From Plasmopara viticola (Eukaryota; Oomycota; Peronosporomycetes; Peronosporales; Peronosporaceae), in contig MBPM02000171.1 of the NCBI GenBank assembly GCA_001695595.3, positions 1 through 64,000 of the forward strand: DNA of 64,000 bases, given 5' to 3'. Below, piece after piece: positions 11,775 through 22,860 of this stretch. Numbering within the stretch: the first letter of the stretch is position 1; every line of letters begins with the position of its first letter. The notes under the pieces are model-generated. The model was given only the letters and a program-made list of their open reading frames with translations, had not been told where the DNA came from and made no database searches. The position numbers were made by a program, and so were the translations under genes.

Positions 11775-12265
11775 AGTGCGGCAGAAGACGTGAGGTTGAG
11801 TGGCGTGCTGCCTCAACCGATAGGATCGATCGCGTTCATCACGGTTTATATCTAGTTTTGCAGAATACTTTTTGATCGCCTCTTGCAATGAAGTCTTGAA
11901 GCAAAATTTTTTGACTTGGGTTCGAAATTTGACTAATTCTTATGAATAATAAGAAGCTTAATAAATGTCAATGATTGAGGCCAGCCTACGAATGTCTCGG
12001 TTTTGAGCCAATTTGTGTTCCAACAATTCTATATCCTTTTCTAATTAAAAGTTAAGAGTTTAATGTATTGCGTCTGTGAATTATTGCAGCAAGTGTAACT
12101 AAATTGTTTGATGACATGCGTGTGTATGCAACGAGTATTAAAGCAACAGTGAAAGTATGGTATTTGCGTTATCCGCGCTTGTAGCGTTTAATCTTTGGCT
12201 CTAAGAACCAACACCTCGCTTTGGTCACTTTTACGCTACCTTGTCGATGTTTGTGGTGATGATAC
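11775..12265. other. Intergenic region between convergent genes
   Basis: About 490 bp of AT-rich 3' flanking DNA between the LEA-like gene (plus) and the VHS gene (minus). Poly(A)-signal-like AATAAG and TTAATAAATG occur at 11945-11966, suitable for the LEA-like transcript. Nothing else seen. Confidence 0.5.
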
Positions 12266-14473
12266 CTAGAAGTCGAAAGGGTTGAACGATTTTCCAGCGA
12301 CTGTTGAGGTGGCTTGATTGGTGTCAAAAGGATTTGCTGATACCGATGTCGAGATGGATGCCTACACAGCAGTGTCAGAGAGCCAACAGACATCATAACT
12401 ATTGGCAGAAACCTTCTTCGAGAAGTCGAGCACGTCGAATGGGTCATTCGAGCTTGAGGCACAATTCACCATACTAGGTCTTCCCCCCAAAACCGATGAC
12501 TTTAAATTGGAATCGTTGTCTGCAGCAAGAGACGTAAGTGCATGTGGACTCTACCCTATCAGTTCATTATCGTACCACTCCATGAGCTTTGATTAGGCGG
12601 CTCCAATGCTGTAGAACGCGTATATTCACACTGCTGGTTGGATTTGCCACGAAGGTCATCATCTAACCAAACATCTGACTTTAGTGCTGTATTGACAACG
12701 GGTCTTGAGGCCGATTCAGGAATGTCTGCTCATTCGGGTTTGTCAGCATAGACATACACGCTAATGACTATAATCAATGCTCTTACCATTCCATAGATCA
12801 ATCAGGTCTTTTGCGGGTGGTACAGGCGTGACTGTGGCAGGAGGCTTTGCCTTCCCTGCATCGCGATCGATGCTATGACTATAAATCTTGGATGCCCTTT
12901 GGTGCACAAAACTTGCGAATGGATCCTCCTCCTTCTGTTGAGATGTCTTAGATGACTCTACAATCCTACCTTCAGGACTCACTTTCTTCATTGGTTTATC
13001 AGCTGTTGCCTTCTTCACTCCGGTACGAATACGCACAAAATCCGCAAAAGGGTCATCGTCGTGGGATCTCTGGTTATCCCCGCTGCCATGCGGAGATAGA
13101 CAATCTATCGGACCGCTTTTTCTTTCATTACTAAGTCCAAAAGGGTTGATGAGATCAACATCAACAGCGGAATTGTCTTTTGCCTTTGTTGCCGACTCTT
13201 CATCAAGCTTTTGGTTTATCATTGGCAACGCATCGTACTTTTTTAGCGCAGCATGAAGGTTGTCATTGATATCTAAATACTTCGCAAGATTCTACATGTA
13301 AGAACGATTGGACAAGTCAAAAAAGTCAGATATTTCATCGTGCACAATGATGACAATGGCTTACCTCGTCCTCCTCAACAACAGCAATTGGAATTGCGCC
13401 CTTCAATCTGTGCATGATCTCTCTGACTTCCGCTGCCAATTCCGCCATCACCCCATGACTGCTGATCGAAGACGCGTCCTTTTGCGCTTCGAACAGCATG
13501 TCGTCAAACATTTCCAATACGTTGGTCGCAACACGATACAACTCAGGCGTCGACAGTCCGCCAAGTCCACTGCTAGAATTGGAATAAGACGACGTGTCGA
13601 TCGCGCCCGATCCACGCGACTGGTTTGACGACGTTGATCGACTACTTCTCACCCGACTTTGACCTCCTGATTCAGCGGACGGAGTCAGCACCGGCACTTT
13701 CGACTCGTCGTACTGATCTGGAAACTTGATTCCTTTCTTGCGCATGTTGTGGTATGTGTCCACGAATAGTGGAAAGTCGTGCTACATCATCAAGTCAGGA
13801 CCACGCTGTCGAGCATGAAGAGGAATGAACGTACCCGATACGGCAAAAAAGCTTCACCCCACGCCTGCACCATGTCCAACACGCGACTGGCGATTTCCAT
13901 ACTTTCCCGACCACGTTTGTTTGCGTGTGTCTGCAAATCAAAGAGAAAATTAGCCACCCTTACGTTCCGCTCTTGTACAACCGTTCCCAGCCCGCACCCG
14001 ATAAAGCGCCTCCATCTCGCCCATGAATTGCTCTGTGGCAATCTCCTGGTGCACGAGGTCGCCACAATTTTTCACAATGGACTCTGTAAGCGTCAAAGCT
14101 AAAATTACCACACGAGATGACGGATCTCCTAGCCGCAGCTTTAAGTACCAGATTGACTCTTTGAGTCTAGGAAACAGCAAGTACACTGCACTCAGTCGCG
14201 ACCTCAATTGATTGGTACTTTTACCACTTACACGGCGTGATTGCTCACATTGCTTAGCGCTTCAACGACCCGTAGAATGCGGTCCCAGTCCTCGTCCGTC
14301 TCAAATTCGTTCGTGGCCTGCGTGATCAAGTCAGTCATCTGCTTGATGCGCTCAACCTCCGTGGGCGTATAGAGAACGGCCACAGATTTCTGCTGCACAA
14401 TCTGGTTGATCGTCGATGTAAGTGCACGCTTGCTCGGCATCTTTTTGCGCAACGCTTGCATCGTGACATCCAT
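12266..14473 (-). CDS. VHS and GAT domain endosomal sorting adaptor (TOM1/GGA-like)
   Basis: Eight exons proposed on the minus strand: 14473-14232, 14190-13998, 13930-13835, 13781-13365, 13291-12787, 12725-12576, 12519-12413, 12361-12266; about 601 residues. The first intron is only 41-47 nt and its exact ends are unresolved. The VHS domain (residues about 35-210) includes IKQMTDLITQATNE, FPRLKES, LALTLTESIVKNCG and EIATEQFMGEM. The GAT domain (about 270-370) shows the ubiquitin-binding helices and the signature YLDINDNLHAALKKYD. The tail is disordered and carries NPFGL, DPFADF, DPFASF, DPFDVLDF, NPFDT and a C-terminal FNPFDF: NPF motifs bind EH domains and DPF motifs bind AP-2. The family binds ubiquitinated cargo on endosomes or the trans-Golgi and hands it to ESCRT or clathrin. 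There is no GAE ear domain, so TOM1-like fits better than GGA. Confidence 0.9.
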
Positions 14474-14685
14474 TTTGCAAGGAACGACTAAGCGCTGCGT
14501 GCGGAATAGAGGACATAGGCACTTTGATTGGCGAAAAAGACCGTCTATACCAGTCCGTACACAAGTGATCACCCACCGATTTTGCCTTATATCACTTTGC
14601 TATATACAACTCTAAAAAGAAAGTCGCTAACCAGCCCCCACCCCTTTTCGTTAGCTAGCCCCCCCCCCTTGATGTAGTACCCCTA

Positions 14686-16743
14686 ATGATGTCTGATTGG
14701 CTGGAGCGAACACCATTGGATTTAAATGTTCTAAAGTGCCTACTTTCACCTTATCATCATTCTTCCATTCCTTCAACTATGAGCCAACGATTCATCATCG
14801 ATACTACTTACGCGTCGCTAAAAGAGGCTTGCTTGGCAGAAACCCTCCAATCGCAAAATGAGGGCTTCATTTTTACGTGCAAAAGAACAAGGAGAGTTGG
14901 ACACCGATCAAACGTTAAAATTAAAGCTTTACGTCTTAAATGCTCGTGTGCGGAGATTCCAACTTTGAAGTCGCAGCAGAAGCGTAAACGCGATGTGAAG
15001 CTGCTAAACAGGCTGTCAGTCTACCATGATAGCTCACAAAATGCGAGGACAAGGAAATTTTGTTCACTGGGTTGTTGAGGCCAATCAACTTGAACATAAT
15101 CGTAACCCTTTTGTGGATGCTGCCGTGTATTTACAAGGTCGAGCCCTTGATCGTTGAGCGGCAACAAATTATGAACTACTGTCGGTCCTAAACGTATTGC
15201 CGCGCTAATGCGCGATAGTAACGTCACGATAACACCTCGTGATGTATACAACATTCGCGACGCGGAACGTAGGCATTTGTTACGTGGTAGAACACCGCTG
15301 GCTGCTCTTCTTGGTCGTCTTGAAATTAACAATTCTTTGTGCACCATACTATACGCAGTTTTACGACGAACGGCGACCTACGCATCTGTCAATAGATTCT
15401 CCGTCAGCGAAAGAAATATGATGCAAATTTTGCGCTGGGAAAATCTGGTTGTTGGACTCCACGTACAGAACAAACCGTTTTGGACTTCCTTCTTTGCACG
15501 TGGTGGGAGTCAGCTCAACAAGCCAAACTTTCACATTTGCTTACATATTCTTGGTTGAAGAAAGAGCCGATAACTACATTTAGGCAATAACGCTTTTAAA
15601 GTAGACATTCGTGGACTCCTTGGTGTCTCCATTGACTTTTGTAACCGACAGATAATAAGCTCTCATGAATGCTCTTGGCGGTATATTTCCTGCAGCTTAT
15701 AACCTCCTTTGTCGCTGGTATTTCAGCAAAAATATCTTCGCCAGACAGCACAGGACATTCGAATCAATGAGGCATTCCAGGAGCTCACGAGCCAATGGAA
15801 TGCGTTGGTGGTATCTCCAATGACTGACATATACCAGCGTCGGCTTGCCAAAATTAGAGAGGTTTTTCCGCGTCAAGTGATAATTTACCTGGCTTGCGTA
15901 CAAGGGGAGATTTGCCCGCTTTTTTGCGCGCAAACTTAATTTTGGTCATACAACAACTTCACAAGAGGAGAGCGCACACTTTGCTTGAAGAAGTGAAATT
16001 CAGTATCAAGTGGTGATTTATTGACTGTAGATGCAGCTTGCTGGCTGGCTTGCGATAACCAACATGCTGCCATTAGGCTGCAATCTGCACGAGAGCGCGC
16101 AATCGCTGATATGCAGTTTGACCAAGTCTTTGCTGGGGAAATGGGGAAGGCTTCGGTGGCAGCGCTGTACACAGCCTTCAGTCAATACAGAGCTAGGGAC
16201 GATAAGAAAGACTGCCAAGGCATGTTTGTCTTAAACTTTGGTCATTCATGCAAGCACGAATTGAAATCAAAAACAGCCGCAACACTAGAAAGAGGCCTCA
16301 CCTGCAAAATTCTCGATTTGCGTTAGTGTCGGAAGACGAGATCCGTACCACTGCCACCACCATCAATCCACGAATTGCGAGAACGAATTCGCGAACAATA
16401 TGACTAGGGCTTCATATACCACAAAATCATGATCCTTGAGCACCAATTTACCGTCCCAGGTGGAAACGTATTCAATCCCACAAACCTACGAGGTCGTGGA
16501 CGTCCCTCAGAATTGACTCAGCGCAATTTATCGAAATTTGAGGTGGTTGAGGCGTCCTTTCGACCACAAAAACGATACATATACTGTGGACAGACGGGAC
16601 ACAACAGAAGACGGTGCAATAAACCTGTTGATTTTAACAATAATGCCGATGCGGCTCGCACAACCAATGCAGAGTCCACCTCGATGCTCTGGGTGCTGTC
16701 GATGATTGAGTACACTCTACTTGGTCTCCTATATTTGATATGA
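14686..16743 (+). pseudogene. Dead MULE-type (FAR1/SWIM) transposase
   Basis: Successive plus-strand fragments, in shifting frames, follow the usual order of oomycete Mutator-like transposases: an N-terminal FAR1-like domain (SQRFIIDTTYASLKEACLAE, 14779 on), a WVVEANQLEHNRNPFVDAAV segment in another frame (about 15070), the RGRTPLAALLGRLE linker (about 15270), FQELTSQWNALV (about 15780), VDAACWLACDNQHAAIRLQS, a SWIM-like CQGMFVLNFGHSCKHEL (about 16215-16265), then a basic linker RGRGRP and zinc knuckle YCGQTGHNRRRC (about 16580-16620). Many stops and frameshifts make it inactive. Terminal inverted repeats were not found. Confidence 0.75.
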
Positions 16744-17029
16744 AGACAATCCTTTTCAACCGGTAGAAAATCGAAAATTGCTCTATTTCCATCTCCATTC
16801 AGCAGAAACTTTTATTTGATATAGAAGAGCAGCTGTAGCAAAACACCATAATCTATGGCTTGATAGCGCCGTGATGCATTCTGTTGCTTTATATACGAAG
16901 ACAGTAGTGTCTTTTTGGCATCGTCGGTTATAACACTTAATCTTGCAACGTATCACCCATAGCAGCCACCGACAAAAACAAAATAATTGCTCCGGAGCTG
17001 GAGCTGGTAATGGGAAACCAATTTTTGTA

Positions 17030-17720
17030 CCTACTCAAAGCAGGTCACTACGTGCATACCAAATACCTCTATATAGGCAGACCTTGATACACCACACAAA
17101 GGATATTAAAGGTCTATTTTTCGAAAGCTTGCAATCACAATTGACCACTAGTTCCTTTTCCATACACCCACAGCGTGACTCGTCCACGAAAGAAAACATA
17201 GTTGCTCTGTCGCTTTTAAACAACACGAGTACACCCTCAGGAAATAGCGTCTTGACAGGAAAATTAAAGCCACCCACCGTCTGTAGTACTGGTGCTGGAA
17301 AGACTGGCTGAAAGTACCGAAAAAACTTTTCCACTTGGATTGCTGCACTCATAAGAACCACCTTCAGATCCGGTCTTTGCAAAAGTATTGACGTCTTGAT
17401 CAAAATGAGTTGAATACCTGTAAAGTGGTCTCGCTCGTGCACTTCATTGAGAATAATATGAGAGAACCCTCGAGCGAGTGGGTCATTGTGAAGCCACTTG
17501 AGTAGAGTTCCCGTGATACAGAAATTCAGCTTGGATCGCTTTGTATCAAAGAAAGAGTAGCATGACCCACTTCTTATGAGTCATGTCCAATGCCTTCACG
17601 TGCAACCCGTGCTGCAAGTAAATAGCGCTTACCCGTCGTAGCTGCGTACAAAAGATCCTCGTTTTCTCTCCACGTTCTCGTGACAAAGCGTCATCAAGTA
17701 AAAACTATGGGATATGAGTT
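17030..17720 (-). pseudogene. DEAH-box RNA helicase fragment, broken
   Basis: Minus-strand reading gives, with frameshifts, RIFCTQLRRVSAI (motif Ia region), KRSKLNFC.TGTLLKWLHND, LARGFSHIILNEVHERDHF (motif II, where the first D of DEVH is N), then PDLKVVLMSAAIQVEKFF (motif III, SAT changed to SAA). Damage to both catalytic motifs plus frameshifts and no conserved C-terminal half downstream mark a dead copy. The sequence is of the DHX29/DHX36/YTHDC2 type. Confidence 0.75.
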
Positions 17721-18009
17721 GGGTTTATCAGCTTCATACGTGCAAATTTGCATGATTTTTGCATTGCGAATGTTCAGTGTAATATTATCGTTGAAGTAGT
17801 TCTACGTACTCTTAACGCTTTCGCTACAACATAGCCTCCCGCCGATCCTTGTTTGACGGTATATATCTCTACACTGCAAAAAGTCATAACTTAGATCGCG
17901 AAAAAATTACTCCGTTTTCAGCAAGTGACCCACATACCAATAGCAGCCGCTAGACTGTAGGTCGATATTTTGTAGGAACACTACCTTAGCTAAGTTTGTG
18001 AAACTGGTG

Positions 18010-18663
18010 TTAACCAACGACTTCCCTTGCCAACAATTGCTCAAATTGCATGTAGCATAATTTTCCCGACGCATTACATGAGGACAGACCTGACGCGATG
18101 GACTTTAATGAGCATTTAATTGTATAAGTGAGCTCACATACGCACCTTGAAGGGGCCAGTGAGGGCGTTGCCCACATTGGTGGTAATTGGCCCGTATTCT
18201 CTTTCTTCACTGAACCCGGCAAAGCTTGTGGATTTTGTTGCGCCAAAAATTTGCTCTTTCCCGACGTTGCGGGATTGCTGAGATTTGCAGCTGTTACGCG
18301 CTTCTTTTTCTTCTGAGCAAACTTATGCAATGCAGTCTTAAAAGCCTTGATGTCGTCTTATGCAGTGGAAACTGTGTAATCGCACGATAGCCAAACTCAG
18401 ACATTAATTATCAGTCCTATGCAATAGTAACTAGCAGACGCACCATATCGTCACTGATGGATTGTTTGTTGTATTTTTCATCGTTGCCATTGCTGCAAAT
18501 GTATCGAGCTCACGGCGAAAAGCTTTCCTGTAGAGCGAGCAATATTAGCTTTTGCATCCGATATTAAAGACGATAATCGTGCGATAGTACCTACTCTGCG
18601 TCGAACACGTTCACGAGTTCCACGCTTTGCCGATCGTCTAGTGAAAGTGGTTAGTGGACACAA
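18010..18663 (-). pseudogene. Possible N-terminal part of the same broken helicase
   Basis: Two minus-strand open segments lie where the N-terminus of the helicase would be: a basic start (RRSAKRGTRERVRRRV, 18663-18478) and HKFAQKKKKRVTAANLSNPA (18330-18010), with GT..AG boundaries possible between them. The basic, disordered composition suits the N-terminus of a DEAH helicase, but the link is by position only. Confidence 0.35.
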
Positions 18664-20000
18664 AGAAAGATTAAGGGGGAGTCCCTTCTAATAATCCATT
18701 AAGCTAATAATTTGCATTAGTGCCCAATCCTACCCTGCTTCCGCATAGAAACAATTTGCCGCCGTCGTCATTTTTCTACGAAGTCCTATAAATCGCCTCC
18801 AAGCCTTCGCCGCCACCGTGTTCCTTCCCATCGGAGTGCTACCGCTGCCGACAATTTCCTTACGGAATAGATTTGTCGATTTTCCTTCTCTAGTCGGTTT
18901 TCAGCGCCAAGCGTCCCATTGCTACCGAGTAGTCCGTTCGTTGGAGCACTAAAGTGTCTCTCGATGGAATTGCCATTACCCGTTTCTAGTCGGGTGCTAG
19001 TGGTCCTGTACGAATTCAGTTAAAGTAATGTGGGTGTTAGTCAGACGAGCTCAATTGATTAGCCAAGGCAACCTAATAATATGGTACTGATTCGCCACTG
19101 GTTGCGCTGAGCACGTGCTTGCCTTTTGGCTAATAAAGAAAATTTATAAATAACTCTTACTCCCACTATACTAATAAAGAAAACTTAAAGATAACTCTTA
19201 CTCCCATACTACGTGACAAGTAGACAAGGTCTTCGTCCCGAGCTCGCTTCGGTGCAGCCATTACACGTCCACCATTCAGCCCGACAGCGCAGCCTCTACA
19301 GATGAGCCCCGAAAGGAAACTAGGAACGGCGGTCAGAAGGACAGCGCCACGCTAGGTGCCCAATTAAACGATAGTAGAATTTTTAGATCGACGACAGTTA
19401 TTTGCATCAGGTCCGCCGATTTGCTGCACTTACAGCGGTACCTACACCAGTTGTTGCCAAAATTGTACGAACATGTGGACGTCTTACAGCTAATTTTAGA
19501 CAGCTTATTGCTAGCTTCAGCTAGCCAGCCTGCATTATGGCTCGAATGCGTTCATTTATCTCGCAAATTTTAACCGTAAGCACATCGAGGTATCTCGTTA
19601 CTGCGCATGGTTTTTTCTGCTCGAACTATTTGCAGCTTATAGATTGTGATGTCGGTGATACAAACGATTTGTCCAAAGAAGTATGAGAGCAGCCCCAACA
19701 TCACTCACGCTTGTTCACGGCCCAAAGAAATCTTGTTAACGCACTGCATACTATAACACTGTCGGCTTTCTAGCTGGACTTTTTTAGTCTAGCTGTAAGC
19801 TGCTACGAGAATTTTTTCGTTACTAGCAAGTAGATCGTGATTTTTATGCAGCACCGCAAATCCAAATTTAACCGCGTAAAATCGCCTACGCTAAGAGCTC
19901 TCTCTCCGCGCCTGCCGCCTGACGCATTTGATCAAAAAAAATTACGAAAAACAGTGTACCATTCGAATATCCGTGCAAAGTGCTCCCTAAACGTTTGCTA
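18664..20000. other. Intergenic stretch with short tandem repeat
   Basis: 1.3 kb with no supported gene. It contains the tandem repeat at 19131-19207 listed separately. The stretch just after it (about 19210-19560) reads for short distances on the plus strand without stops but matches nothing I recognise; it may be the edge of a decayed retroelement. Confidence 0.45.
19131..19207. repeat. Two-copy tandem repeat, 41-bp period
   Basis: Units 19131-19166 and 19172-19207 share TAATAAAGAAAA.TTA.A.ATAACTCTTACTCCCA with a few differences. The spacing is 41 bp. Confidence 0.85.
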
Positions 20001-22159
20001 AATTACAATTGTACGCATATAAATTTGATTCGCTTCCGTCTCAAATGTTGGATGCCAGAATGACCGGTAATGATGACCATATTGACAGCCAAATTAAGTC
20101 GTCGAATGTCGTTATTCAACCAGTGGATCGAAATGGTGAGATTATCGACCTGGTTGCATCCGCTTGCACCTCGTATATGCGCACGCCGCGTCCCCCATGT
20201 GCCTTGGCCTACAAATTGACTGGCTCGGCGATTCACCGCATAATCGTGGATGCCTTCCGAGACGGTGCACTTGAGCTGAAGCTTGTTGTATCGGCAACCG
20301 TGAAGAGGGCAAAAAAGTCGAACCGGAAAGTCTGCTTTCTTGCGAGCTGCATATTGAGCCAAAAACGCTTTGTTCATCTTCACTTTTTTTTATTGCTACG
20401 AAATTTTTTTGGGATGAAAGGTTTGACGCGACTCTGTCTCCGTATGCTAAATACGAGGCAGATTAAAAAAATAAAGACGAAATGGTGTAACTGCTTCATC
20501 TGATTTTACCGTATGAAGAAGATGTACATTCGCTGAAACGTTTGCCACTATTAACTCTCAAAGTGAAGCAAGGCTAAAAGCAGAAGGTCAACAAAGTATA
20601 GACGAGTTTATCGAGCAAGAAATTTACCAGCTAGGGACGTTTTGGAGTCGAATCAAACGTTGCCAGCTTACTACCATACACAATTCAGCTTTAGTCGATT
20701 CAGGACCGCCAGCTATCAAAGGTTCATGAAGTTTTCGAGTAATTAACGCTAAGCCATTTACAAGCGATAAATCGACGAAATAGTAGATCGTTTGCGGTTT
20801 CGCTTGAATAAACATTTCATTAATGCGATCCTCTTCTTCGAGGATATAATCCCAGGTATTGAGCTTTAAGCTGCGACTATAGCCAGCGCCACTAGCGACT
20901 AATTAGTAATTATCATTGAGCCAGGAATTAACGTCGATCTGGTAAAAGTTGAAGCGCTTATTGGGTCGTTTTTGCCGCCAAAACATTTTCATCACATTTT
21001 TTTTTTGAGAGCGGGAAAGGTAGATCTTGCTGTATGAACACATGGCAAACCGACTCTCTTGACATATGAACCTCATCTCTTAGGAGGCCAAGGCCCTGAA
21101 TAGAATTTTGCAAAACGTGAAGCGCCAAACGTAGCTAAGTTGAAACCGAATAAGCGGCTGCTTTTTAACTACTTTCGGATCGCGTTCTAGAAGATGGAGC
21201 TCAATAAAGTAGACGCACTGCAGACAGGTAGTTTTTGTATATGTGGACATCTCAGGAGCGCATTACTTTTGGTCAAATAAGTTTTTTTAATAAAAGACAT
21301 TTGTAGCAAACTAACGGTGTTTATACATGTTGTAAAAACCAGACGTGGTAATTACTTCGCGCGCTTTGTGTAGTCTTTTTCTTCGTAGCCAGGCGACGCA
21401 TATTGTTAAAGCAGACATTTATACTACATTTAAAATCTCTCTTGAGCAGGCCTCTTCACCCCAGACACATTCCAGTGCTGCTCGGAAAACCTTTGCAATT
21501 GGCCGGACGCCTTGGTCCTATCTGCTGCATTGCATTTTGTGTATCCCGATGCAGGCGACTACACAAGCCTCACGCGCAAAAACATGGCTTATTTACTGCT
21601 TGGTGGATATAATGCGGATCGTTTTGCTACGTCTATTGATGTGAGAGACATACTAAAGATCGCACACCATTTAATTTTAGCTACATGCGTCTTTTTTTCT
21701 AAAATGAAATGTGCACCATAAAGATACCCACCATTTATCTGGCACTGTCCGCAGAGACGCTAGCCGCTCGAATTCGAAGCTTTGATGGTTCAAAAAGGAT
21801 TGTCTTCTAGGAGAATACAAATGGGCCGACTGTACCTATAAGCGCAGAAGTTGGCTTTGATTTTGGCACGCAGATGCAAGAGGTATGCCTACTTTCTATC
21901 GACTGCATCATGACAGCACCACTACTAATCAACTACACAATTTATCATTCGAAAGACGATAGGACCACATGGTCTACCGATTTAAAATTGAGAGCTAGTC
22001 CAAACGCATGGACGCGAGTCTACGAGATAATTTACGGCAATCACCTATACGAGGGAAAGTGACTAAGTTTTCGCGACGTGCACATATTTTGCTGTTATAA
22101 AATACAGAGTACCTATACGTAGTCGAAAGATTATCGCCCACAAAAATTATATGATGCCA
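20001..22159. other. Decayed DNA upstream of the LINE RT
   Basis: Holds a 164-codon plus-strand frame at 20009-20503 (contains IQPVDRNGEIIDLVASACTS) and short plus-strand frames at 21345-22062. None is assignable. Given the LINE reverse transcriptase that follows on the same strand, they may be worn ORF1 or endonuclease parts of that element, but no endonuclease motif was identified. Confidence 0.35.
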
Positions 22160-22860
22160 AGTTGGGCCGCATGAAATTCACGAGACGTCTGAGATCCGTT
22201 CTCCCATCAGCGATTCAGAGCGTTTTTGTAGCAAATCAGTCTATTCGCCACTCGCTTTCAAACTTTTAGGATTTTAAAATTTGCATAGACAAGTCACCGA
22301 ATGCATGCGTCGTCCTCATCAATTTTGCAAAAGTCACTGACAGCGTGTTGTGGCCGGCATTAAAACTGGTACTCTATCGCTTTGAATTTGTACAACATTT
22401 TGAGCGTGTATAAAAATGACCTTCTACAAGCAGACCTAAGTCAGTGTAGTATTAAACAACTCACCCGGTGATCTGTTTCTGCTTGGCGCGGGAGTACGCC
22501 AAAGGAATGTTCTTTTGCCAAGACCTTCTGAGCCCTTAAAGGAGCTGCAAATGAGCTACTTAAATGCTTGGCTCTTTGACTGCGGATCTATTGTTGATGT
22601 GTCATCTCTGCTCAGCGTTTGCCGATGACTGATCAGGCTTTTGATTTGGATAGCATAACCAAGTTTTTGGGAATATACATCGGCATCAAAAGTATGACCA
22701 AATGTAGAAGAATGTGTATTATGCCGTTCACGCACGAGGTCAATGTGGTGAAGCTGGCCCAGCATAAATTATCTACAACTTCTAAAGTACTGCTTTCGCC
22801 GGAGTGCGTATTGTTGAAAGCTGGCAACAGTAACACCCAAACAGAGATAAGGTGATTCCT
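22160..22860 (+). pseudogene. Decayed LINE (L1-like) reverse transcriptase
   Basis: Plus-strand fragments in changing frames follow the LINE RT order: KFTRRLRSVLPSAIQSVFVA and NQSIRHSLSNF (the usual NQ.GF..GRS..H), VLINFAKVTDSVLWPALKL (the DFAKAYDS block, D changed to N), DLFLLGAGVRQ (block LxxGVRQG), SAFADD (the F/YADD catalytic block, near 22611-22627) and KFLGIYIG (the YLGI block). Stops and frameshifts break it throughout. Confidence 0.75.

Noticed and set aside
20009..20503. 164-codon plus-strand frame
   Set aside because: Composition turns random in the last third, no start context or family match; may be decayed LINE ORF1 but cannot be shown.
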